A DNA stretch of 8,552 nucleotides from Chamaesiphon sp. (GTDB lineage: Bacteria; Cyanobacteriota; Cyanobacteriia; Cyanobacteriales; Chamaesiphonaceae), in the NCBI GenBank assembly GCA_026786125.1, contig JAJAYU010000379.1, forward strand, positions 1-8,552, given 5' to 3'. The translations under genes were made by a program, and so were the position numbers. The notes beneath the pieces were generated by a model. The model saw only the letters and a program-made list of their open reading frames with translations, had not been told where the DNA came from and searched no databases. Each line of letters starts with the position of its first letter. Position 1 is the first letter of the stretch. Shown here piece after piece: positions 1 to 5,851 of this stretch.

Positions 1-1155
1 GGGGGATTTGGTGGTTTGTATACTGCCCTGAGATTGAATCAACTTGTGTGGGACAATGGCCAAAAGCCAGAAATTACCCTGATTGATCGTCAAACCAGTT
101 TTGTATTCACACCATTGCTCTATGAACTAATCACAGGTGAAATGCAAGGCTGGGAAATCGCCCCACCATTTGCCGAACTACTAAAAGGGACAGATATTCG
201 GTTTATCCAAGGCTCTGTAGACTATGTGGATAAGACGCAGAAATCTGTCACCCTAGAAGATGGTACCGAACTGGAATACGATCGATTAGTATTGGCTCTA
301 GGCTGTGAAACTCCTTCCGAAAGTGTCTCTGGAGTCAAAGATTATGCAATTCCCTTTCGATCGATCCAAGATGCTTATAAACTAGACGAGAAGCTACGAG
401 TCCTAGAAGCTTCAACCACCGAAAAAATTCGGATTGCGATCGTTGGTGCAGGATATAGTGGCGTAGAAGTTGCCTGCAAACTTGCCGATAGATTGAAAGC
501 ACGCGGACGGATTCGCTTGATCCAATCGCGAGATACGATCCTACCTGACGCACCCAAATTCAATCGAGATGCCGCACTCAAGGCTCTAGAACAGCGGGGA
601 ATCTGGGTAGACTTAGAAACTACAGTTTCCGAGATTACCGCTGCCTCAATTGGGCTAATTTACAAAGATCAGACAGATATTATCCCTGTCGAAATCGTGA
701 TGTGGACTGTAGGAAATCAGGTAAGTCCAGCACTTAGTCATTTTGAACTACCACTCAATCCTCAAGGTAAAATAACCACAACAGATACACTCCAAGTTAC
801 CGATAATCCCGAAATATACGCATTGGGTGATGCTGCGGCGATCCTTGATTCAGCTAACGAATCTGTTCCTAGCACCGCTCAGGTTGCCTTCCAACAAGCC
901 GATTTTGTCGCTTGGAATATTTGGTCATCCTTAACCGATCGACCATTGCTCACATTCCGTTATACTAATCTCGGCGAAATGATGACTCTCGGTAATGACA
1001 ATGCGGTGTTATCTGGGATGGGGATTCAATTCGATGGACCCCTTGCTTATCTTGCCCGTCGGCTGGTGTATCTGTATCGATTACCTACCCTCGATCATCA
1101 GTTGAAAGTCGGGCTAAACTGGCTGACGCAGCCGTTGGTGAAGTTGCTGAGTTAA
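1..1155 (+). CDS. ndbB: NdbB-type type II NAD(P)H:quinone oxidoreductase (5' partial)
   Basis: This is a single-subunit FAD enzyme that passes electrons from NAD(P)H to membrane quinones without pumping protons. The reading frame is open from base 1 and begins GGFGGLYTAL, the end of the N-terminal FAD-binding glycine motif, so only a short N-terminal stretch is missing. The TTG at 16 is an internal codon, not the start. A second Rossmann motif, GAGYSG, lies at 445-462 for NAD(P)H. The FAD-contacting ALGDAAA segment lies near 820-840. The C-terminus (GEMMTLG, LARRLVYLYRLPTLDHQLKVG) closely resembles Synechocystis NdbB and plant NDC1 as I recall them. Those homologues are thought to act in phylloquinone and plastoquinone redox chemistry. 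The 384 visible codons are near the usual length. The stop codon TAA lies inside a TTGATAA-type repeat. The family call is firm; the NdbB subtype rests on remembered similarity. Confidence 0.86.
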   Translation, partial: GGFGGLYTALRLNQLVWDNGQKPEITLIDRQTSFVFTPLLYELITGEMQGWEIAPPFAELLKGTDIRFIQGSVDYVDKTQKSVTLEDGTELEYDRLVLALGCETPSESVSGVKDYAIPFRSIQDAYKLDEKLRVLEASTTEKIRIAIVGAGYSGVEVACKLADRLKARGRIRLIQSRDTILPDAPKFNRDAALKALEQRGIWVDLETTVSEITAASIGLIYKDQTDIIPVEIVMWTVGNQVSPALSHFELPLNPQGKITTTDTLQVTDNPEIYALGDAAAILDSANESVPSTAQVAFQQADFVAWNIWSSLTDRPLLTFRYTNLGEMMTLGNDNAVLSGMGIQFDGPLAYLARRLVYLYRLPTLDHQLKVGLNWLTQPLVKLLS

Positions 1156-1180
1156 ATAATTGATACTTCTCTTTTCCTAT

Positions 1181-1257
1181 CGGAGACGCTTCGCGAACGG
1201 CTACGCTCTGCTGAGGCAGACGCTATTGCTAGGGCAAACGCTCCGCTACCGCGAACA
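1181..1257. repeat. Cyanobacterial intergenic palindromic repeat
   Basis: This GC-rich block of nested short hairpins stands out from the AT-rich spacer. It contains TCTGC-TGAG-GCAGA (1207-1220), TTGC-TAGG-GCAA (1226-1237), the palindrome TTCGCGAA (1190-1197), and flanking CGGAG (1181) and CTCCG (1241). Related GC-rich repeats with the words GGAGACGCT, CGCGAACGG and CGGCTACGCTC are scattered between genes in many cyanobacteria. The CGGCTACGCTC core recurs at 3053-3063 in this window. It encodes nothing recognisable, and its function is unknown. Confidence 0.75.
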
Positions 1258-1264
1258 GTACAAG

Positions 1265-1278
1265 TAATTGATAATTAA
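1265..1278. repeat. TTGATAA-family short repeat
   Basis: The sequence TAATTGATAATTAA is a copy of the TTGATAA-type repeat found at several gene ends in this window. The same 14 bases appear in inverted orientation at about 6988-7001. Together with the GC-rich block before it, this makes the ndbB to nuclease spacer mostly repeat DNA. Confidence 0.5.
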
Positions 1279-1353
1279 TGGTTGGGTGGAGCGATGTAAA
1301 AGTCTAGTTATTCTAAGATCTTGATATTCCTCCATCCGATCTAGTCCTTACGC

Positions 1354-2244
1354 CTAACCTCGTTGGCGTAATTTTGGTCTTTCCGTGGGGACTACCACAT
1401 CAACTTTCGCCTCGATCACCGATCGAATTTCCTCCGGTACACTAGTAAAAAACTTATATCCAGTCAGCTTTTGGACTTCCTGCACCGAAGTCTGATATTG
1501 CTGCCAAGGATCATTTTTAATACCCTGTTTATTTGGTATGATCACCGCGATGGTACGGGTATTTTTATTTACTCCAGCTACGCCAGCATTGGGTGTATCT
1601 AGTACCAAAATCACTTTCCACGTCAGAGCAGGTACGAGGACTTTTCCTTGCCCTACGGTTGCTTTTAGCTCATTTTTGCCGACACCACCTTGCCCGTGTC
1701 CACCGGAGACAATAAATAACTCCTTCCCAGATCTGACTAATTGACGAGAATAATTTTCTAACTGCACCCACGGCCCTTGATTATTATCAGGGGATTGGGG
1801 CAGAATATTTGTCATCAAAAAGGTTTGAATATTATCCTCTGGAGATCGACTACGATCCTCTGAATTTGCCATGTGCCCGCGATCGAATCCGCTGCCTGTA
1901 TAGTCGCTAGGTTTGATCTGTTCCCAGGTTGCTGGTAATTCTCGATCGGGGGCAAACTTACCCACTCGGTGAGCATCACCCAACCAGGTAGAATTAAGTT
2001 CCCACGCTACCCAATTGGGTATGCCTTTATTTTTGGAATAAGAGAGGGCGTACTGAGGGCGCGCAATCAGATAATTTTCAGCATTGCCAGGGGAACTAGT
2101 GGCTTGAGACGGATTCCCCATCAATAGATTAATATTACCTTTGGTTTCCCCACCCAAGGGAATATCGGGATTTCGACAAGATACTAGACTAACCGCGATC
2201 GTCAGTACCAGAAAATAAGCTATTCTTCGCACAGTTCTCAACAT
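1354..2244 (-). CDS. NucA-like DNA/RNA non-specific endonuclease, predicted lipoprotein
   Basis: This is a sugar-non-specific, Mg-dependent nuclease of the beta-beta-alpha-metal (NUC1, Serratia/Anabaena NucA) family that cuts DNA and RNA. The 296-residue product has an N-terminal hydrophobic segment ending in the lipobox LVSC, with Cys23 as the likely lipidated residue. It is therefore probably anchored at the cell surface or in the periplasm. The catalytic motif DRGHM is at 121-125, with His124 the expected general base. The metal-binding Asn region (MTNILPQSPDNN, 144-155) and a helix Glu at 163 are also present, so the active site looks complete. The segments TFLMTN, GKELFIVSG and LTGYKFF match Anabaena NucA as I remember it. 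The first ATG follows a weak GGTGA ribosome site. No NuiA-type inhibitor gene is visible nearby. The unstructured stretch at 24-55 is a probable tether. Confidence 0.88.
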   Translation of the reverse strand: MLRTVRRIAYFLVLTIAVSLVSCRNPDIPLGGETKGNINLLMGNPSQATSSPGNAENYLIARPQYALSYSKNKGIPNWVAWELNSTWLGDAHRVGKFAPDRELPATWEQIKPSDYTGSGFDRGHMANSEDRSRSPEDNIQTFLMTNILPQSPDNNQGPWVQLENYSRQLVRSGKELFIVSGGHGQGGVGKNELKATVGQGKVLVPALTWKVILVLDTPNAGVAGVNKNTRTIAVIIPNKQGIKNDPWQQYQTSVQEVQKLTGYKFFTSVPEEIRSVIEAKVDVVVPTERPKLRQRG

Positions 2245-2283
2245 CTAAATCACCACAATCCAGCCTCATCCCTCAACCCAAAC

Positions 2284-2583
2284 TTAATCTTCAGTAGAAC
2301 GGGGCAGATCGTCATGATACAGTGCATCAAGCCTGGCGCGGGCATCCTCGATACTGATTGACTTCATAATTAATAGCGGTTCATTGGTGACATTGCCCAT
2401 ATCATCTAGCAACTCAGGGTGCGGTACTGCTCCGGCGCGGTAGCTATAGCCCTGAAAATTTCGATTGGTGATTCCCCTCGGTTGTGATGAATCCATGCTA
2501 AAACCAATCAAGCTGCGAATCAAATTACCGATCGCAAGAAATGCCAAAATGGTAAAAGCAATTAAATAAACTATTTGTAACAT
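2284..2583 (-). CDS. DUF2973 family small membrane protein
   Basis: This 99-residue protein belongs to a cyanobacterial family of unknown function. A single hydrophobic helix at residues 3-26 (IVYLIAFTILAFLAIGNLI) should anchor it in a membrane. A soluble tail follows with the family-like segment RGITNRNFQGYSYRAGAVPHPELLDDMGNV and then SIEDARARLDALYHD. The ATG is preceded by AGGA at a good distance (7 bases), which supports this start. It lies 39 bp upstream of the nuclease gene and 137 bp downstream of the DUF2605 gene on the same strand. From memory, DUF2605 and DUF2973 genes are commonly neighbours in cyanobacteria, so the pair probably acts together. The family assignment comes from remembered sequence character, and no activity can be assigned. 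Confidence 0.78.
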   Translation of the reverse strand: MLQIVYLIAFTILAFLAIGNLIRSLIGFSMDSSQPRGITNRNFQGYSYRAGAVPHPELLDDMGNVTNEPLLIMKSISIEDARARLDALYHDDLPRSTED

Positions 2584-2720
2584 GTGATTGTCCTACACAA
2601 TGAACGAGGGATAGGGATAGCAATGAGAAACTTACGGAATCTTGGATGTAGACCTGGCCATGTTAGTCACAGATCTCTAGCTGTCGCATTTATGAGAAGC
2701 TGCCACAATCTCAGCGATCA

Positions 2721-3044
2721 TTATTCCTCTAGTTTAGTCTGTTTCGACTGTCTTAACTGCATGGATACATGCCAACATTCTGTCACAATTTTATGCCAAG
2801 CAACCATTTGACTCGGCTCGATCCCCGCTTGACCCTCAACTGCCTGAAATAATAGTTTAGCAATACTCACCTCTTGCTGAGCCTGCTTGACTCGATCGAG
2901 CAATTGGGCTTGCTCCACTGGACTCAAGAACTCAATTCGCTCTTTTTTGAGTAGTTCTTTTGATCGACTAAACCAATAGTCAAAGTCTACCAGCAAAGGC
3001 TGGAGAATGGTTTGGAGCAGTTCTTGTTCGGAGGGTTGGGACAT
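2721..3044 (-). CDS. DUF2605 family small protein
   Basis: This 107-residue protein has no signal peptide or membrane segment and is predicted to be largely helical and cytoplasmic. Recognisable family features are ELLQTILQPLLVDFDYWFSRSKELL near the N-terminus and the closing WHKIVTECWHVSMQLRQ. The ATG at 3044 is chosen as start because the protein then begins MSQPSEQELL. A TTG eight codons upstream would extend the protein through an intergenic repeat (3051-3070) and is unlikely. The function is unknown. It is the first gene of the minus-strand DUF2605, DUF2973, nuclease series and is divergent from recA. The 137-bp gap before DUF2973 leaves open whether they share a transcript. Confidence 0.77.
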   Translation of the reverse strand: MSQPSEQELLQTILQPLLVDFDYWFSRSKELLKKERIEFLSPVEQAQLLDRVKQAQQEVSIAKLLFQAVEGQAGIEPSQMVAWHKIVTECWHVSMQLRQSKQTKLEE

Positions 3045-3050
3045 GAGTAC

Positions 3051-3070
3051 TTCGGCTACGCTCAGCAACC
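3051..3070. repeat. Cyanobacterial TTCGGCTACGCTCAGCAACC repeat
   Basis: This 20-bp GC-rich sequence sits directly upstream of the DUF2605 start codon. As I recall, it is a very common intergenic word in cyanobacterial genomes. Its core CGGCTACGCTC is shared exactly with the repeat block at 1181-1257 (copy at 1198-1208). It would lie in the 5' leader of the DUF2605 mRNA. Confidence 0.55.
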
Positions 3071-3232
3071 GTGGAGTGTTCGGAGATAAGAGGGTCTTGA
3101 TTTAGTGAGAATTGATATTTTTGTGCTTACATGTCTATTCTAGTTGTTTTTTACAATTCTTAATGAAAAAAATCATAATTGGTAGTGGATCGATGAGCGT
3201 GGGTATCTTTAGAGATGACAGTTGATTAAGCT

Positions 3233-3262
3233 TTGACTTTTGGAGTCGATCGAGGTTACAAT
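3233..3262 (+). promoter_or_regulatory. Putative sigma-70-type promoter of recA
   Basis: TTGACT (3233-3238) and TACAAT (3257-3262) are separated by 18 bp. Each hexamer differs from the consensus at one position. They predict a transcription start near 3269 and a recA leader of about 135 nt. This is the best promoter-like pair seen in the window. It is a sequence match only. Confidence 0.6.
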
Positions 3263-3276
3263 AGTACCTATGCACC
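3263..3276 (+). promoter_or_regulatory. Putative LexA operator (SOS box) before recA
   Basis: AGTACCTATGCACC matches 13 of 14 positions of the Anabaena-type LexA box RGTACNNNDGTWCB as I remember it; C replaces T in the second half-site. It begins immediately after the predicted -10 box and covers the expected transcription start, where a repressor would block initiation. This suggests SOS-type control of recA. Some cyanobacterial LexA proteins do not run a classical SOS response, so the regulatory meaning is uncertain. Confidence 0.45.
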
Positions 3277-3363
3277 AAGCTTTTGCTAGTTAAACTAAAG
3301 CTAAAATAATTTCACAGTCAAATACATTCTAGATGCGGCAAGTTGTTGCGTTGGGGCTTTAAA

Positions 3364-3398
3364 CTCCCTAACCCCTGACCCCTAACCCCTAACACCTA
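3364..3398 (+). repeat. Heptameric tandem repeat (ACCCCTA) before recA
   Basis: Five consecutive 7-base units follow one another: CTCCCTA, ACCCCTG, ACCCCTA, ACCCCTA and ACACCTA. The tract ends 5 bp before the recA ATG. Short tandem heptamers (STRR elements) of this kind are typical of cyanobacterial intergenic DNA. The tract occupies the place where a ribosome binding site would be, and no purine-rich Shine-Dalgarno sequence is seen. Confidence 0.8.
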
Positions 3399-3403
3399 AT
3401 TTA

Positions 3404-4483
3404 ATGGCAACCCAAATCACAAATAGTCCAGACAGACAAAAAGCCCTCAACTTAGTCCTCAGCCAGATTGAGAAATCTTTTGGTAAAGGGGCGATTATGC
3501 GTCTGGGGGATGCGACTCGGATGCGGATCGAAACCATTTCGAGCGGCGCAATGACACTGGATATTGCCCTGGGCGGCGGTTTACCCAAAGGTAGAGTGAT
3601 CGAAATTTATGGTCCAGAAAGTTCGGGTAAAACAACCCTCGCACTCCATGCGATCTCCGAAATCCAAAAAGCAGGTGGAGTAGCTGCGTTCGTAGATGCT
3701 GAACACGCGCTAGATCCTACCTACTCAGCAGCTCTGGGTGTAGATATCAATAACCTGCTCGTGTCTCAGCCCGACTCTGGTGAAGCAGCCCTAGAAATCG
3801 TCGATCAATTAGTCCGCTCGGCGGCTGTCGATATTGTCGTAATTGACTCTGTGGCAGCACTGGTACCTCGCGCGGAAATCGAAGGTGATATGGGCGACTC
3901 CCACATGGGTTTGCAAGCGCGGTTGATGAGCCAAGCCCTGCGATAAATTACTGGAAGTATTGCCATATCTGGCTGTACGGTGATTTTCATCAACCAACTG
4001 CGTCAGAAAATCGGTGTTGTCTACGGTAGCCCCGAAACAACTACTGGTGGTACTGCCCTCAAGTTCTACGCATCAGTCCGATTGGACATTCGCCGGATTC
4101 AAACCCTCAAACGCGCCAACGATGGTGAATACGGTAATCGGGTCAAAGTCAAAGTTGCCAAAAACAAAGTAGCTCCACCGTTCCGCATTGCTGAGTTTGA
4201 CATCATCTTCGGTAAAGGCATTTCTACCGTCGGTTGTCTGGTAGATCTAGCTGATGAGACGGGCATTATCACTCGTCGTGGTGCTTGGTATAGCTACAAA
4301 GGCGACAATATTGCTCAAGGGCGGGACAATACGGTTAAGTATCTGGAAGAAAAGCCAGAGTTTGTCGAAGAAGTCAAAAAGTTGGTGTTGGAGAAGCTGA
4401 ATACTGGCACACCAGTTTCAGCCAATACACTCAAGCAGGCTGAGGAAGAAGATGATGATGATGAGGCAGAAACCGAAGAATAA
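3404..4483 (+). pseudogene. recA: RecA recombinase, interrupted by in-frame TAA at codon 181
   Basis: RecA forms ATP-dependent filaments on single-stranded DNA, carries out strand exchange and triggers LexA self-cleavage. The frame spans 360 codons and is colinear with cyanobacterial RecA throughout. Before the stop it has Walker A GPESSGKT (70-77), Walker B VDIVVIDS (142-149) and the L1 region [10 protein letters not shown]. After the stop it has the L2 region [20 protein letters not shown], the segment [14 protein letters not shown], and an acidic tail of Asp and Glu. Codon 181 (3944-3946) reads TAA where family members have Lys, usually AAA or AAG. The frame itself is preserved. Read literally, the gene gives a 180-residue product lacking L2 and the C-terminal domain. 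A second open piece could begin at GTG 3980 but lacks Walker A. TAA also ends this gene and ndbB, so the code is not reassigned. A recent nonsense mutation or a sequence error are the main explanations. Confidence 0.9.
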
Positions 4484-4505
4484 ATAGTTACTCACATCCG
4501 GCACC

Positions 4506-4547
4506 AGCAAAAGTAGGGACAATTAATAAATTGCCCCTATTTTTGCT
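4506..4547 (+). terminator. Probable transcription terminator after recA
   Basis: AGCAAAAGTAGGG (4506-4518) pairs with CCCTATTTTTGCT (4535-4547) over 13 positions with one G-U wobble. It begins 22 bp after the recA stop. The T-run lies inside the descending arm rather than after it. An inner CAATT/AATTG pairing extends the stem. A competing hairpin, TTGCCCC (4531-4537) with GGGGCAA (4552-4558), uses part of the same arm. Confidence 0.55.
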
Positions 4548-4558
4548 ATCTGGGGCAA

Positions 4559-4883
4559 AGATCCCTGCAACAAATCAAATAATTGCGGCATTTATCACTT
4601 CAAACCTAGTCGTGTTATCACAAACATTTTCTAAGAAATAGTTGAAAATAGAACTAAGTCACAGTTGAGCGAAAAAATACTCTAAAATCCAGTGTAATTA
4701 CTGAGATTAAAAAATTGAATTTTTATTAACTACCGATCCCTAGTAATCCCACTGATGGAGTTTGAGTGAATCTAAGATTAAACTCGATAGGTCAGGATCA
4801 ATAAATGATTGTGTCAATTAATTAAAATCAAGCCGTGCTACATTTGCTCCAATCTAATATCAACTCTTAATTAGAAAAGTTAA
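4559..4883. other. AT-rich intergenic region and probable sigF leader
   Basis: No gene, tRNA or recognised RNA is seen here. The stretch is AT-rich, with A/T runs around 4709-4726. It contains one clear dyad (4758-4785): AATCT-A-AGATT, flanked by GAGTTT on the left and AAACTC on the right with a 5-nt bulge. No convincing pair of -35 and -10 hexamers was found for sigF. That would fit an unusual promoter or one read by an alternative sigma factor, but this is only an inference. Confidence 0.4.
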
Positions 4884-5657
4884 ATGACTACCGTTTTAGA
4901 ATGCGACCTGAAGCACCATAGCTTACAGCTACTACGAGAATATCAACAGACTGGCAAAGCAAGACTGCGAAACCAGCTTGTCGAGCTAAACTTGGGATTA
5001 GTGCGGAAGGAAGCACACTATTGGACGAGTCAGTGTCAAGAAACCTATGACGATCTGCTCCAAGTTGGTAGTATTGGACTACTAAATGCGATCAATAAAT
5101 TTGAAATAGACAAAGGATACGCACTAAGTACCTTTGCCATTCCCTATATTAGGGGAGAGATCCAACACTATCTCAGGGATAAAAGTTCGGTATTGAAAAT
5201 GCCCCGTCGTTGGTTTGCCCTCGTGCAACAAGCAGGCACGATTACCAAAGAATTGCAATCCAAGAATCAGTGTCCGCCCACAGAAGCGGAAATTGCTACC
5301 GCCCTGGATATTTCCGTGATGGAATGGCAAGAAATCAAAATGGCGTATCAGAACCGTCAGCCCATGAGTCTGGATTCACCAATGGGTACTGATGAAGATG
5401 CTAATAATTTAGCAGACTTATTACCCGATCGACACTACCAGAGTTTTCAGCTCTATCAGGAAGATCGTCTGCGGATTCAACAGAGTCTCATCGCCCTCGA
5501 ACAACATACTCGCCAAATTCTGGAATTCGTCTTTCTGCACGATCTGACGCAGAAGCAAGTTGCCGAAAAGATGGACATTAGTGTGATTACCGTATCTCGC
5601 CATGTCAAAAAAGGACTAAGTGTGCTCAAACTGATGTTGGTAAATAATGACGCTTAG
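4884..5657 (+). CDS. sigF: Group 3 RNA polymerase sigma factor, SigF-like
   Basis: This is an alternative sigma factor that directs RNA polymerase to a special promoter set. Region 2 covers about residues 30-100. It includes the core-binding DLLQVGSIGLLNAINKF (57-73) and the -10-recognising FAIPYIRGEIQHYLRD (84-99). Region 3 follows, with VLKMPRRW and PTEAEIATALDIS. Region 4 has the helix-turn-helix LTQKQVAEKMDISVITVSRHVKKGL (221-245). There is no region 1, and 257 residues is the size of cyanobacterial SigF. In Synechocystis, SigF controls pilA1, type IV pili and motility. The next gene downstream is a PilP-like lipoprotein 194 bp away, which would fit that role. No anti-sigma factor gene is adjacent. 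The start codon follows AGAAAAG, a weak ribosome site. Group 3 assignment is strong; SigF rather than another group 3 member is likely. Confidence 0.85.
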   Translation: MTTVLECDLKHHSLQLLREYQQTGKARLRNQLVELNLGLVRKEAHYWTSQCQETYDDLLQVGSIGLLNAINKFEIDKGYALSTFAIPYIRGEIQHYLRDKSSVLKMPRRWFALVQQAGTITKELQSKNQCPPTEAEIATALDISVMEWQEIKMAYQNRQPMSLDSPMGTDEDANNLADLLPDRHYQSFQLYQEDRLRIQQSLIALEQHTRQILEFVFLHDLTQKQVAEKMDISVITVSRHVKKGLSVLKLMLVNNDA

Positions 5658-5851
5658 GTCTACAAAATAACTAATTTACATAGATAAACTAATTGATAAT
5701 TCTCGATCGATACAATCGCTCCAAATCTGGGAATTATAGAAGTAGGCGAATTATTGTCTCAGTCAGTAAACAAGAGTAAACATCTGATCATCCCGACTGT
5801 TATCAAATTTATATGTCTATAGATATTCAGGGAAACGAGGTATAGAAAATA

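Noticed and set aside
2584..2811. 75-codon plus-strand open frame between DUF2973 and DUF2605
   Set aside because: It overlaps the 3' end of the DUF2605 gene on the opposite strand, has no recognisable domain or ribosome site, and lacks protein-like composition.
3045..3068. N-terminal extension of DUF2605 from a TTG codon
   Set aside because: The extension would be encoded by a common intergenic repeat. The downstream ATG gives the usual family start.
3364..3398. CRISPR or telomere-like array
   Set aside because: The units are 7 bp with no spacers and number only five. This fits an STRR-type heptamer tract instead.
3944..3979. Intein, intron or insertion at the recA break
   Set aside because: Only one codon differs. 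No extra sequence is present, and flanking residues align without a gap.
3980..4483. Second half of recA as an independent gene starting at GTG 3980
   Set aside because: It continues the recA frame exactly, begins in the middle of a core strand, and lacks the ATPase motifs. It is better read as the distal part of an interrupted recA.
4709..4726. Terminator-like AAAAATT-G-AATTTTT palindrome
   Set aside because: It is pure A/T with no loop room or GC stem, and is likely a by-product of AT-rich intergenic DNA.
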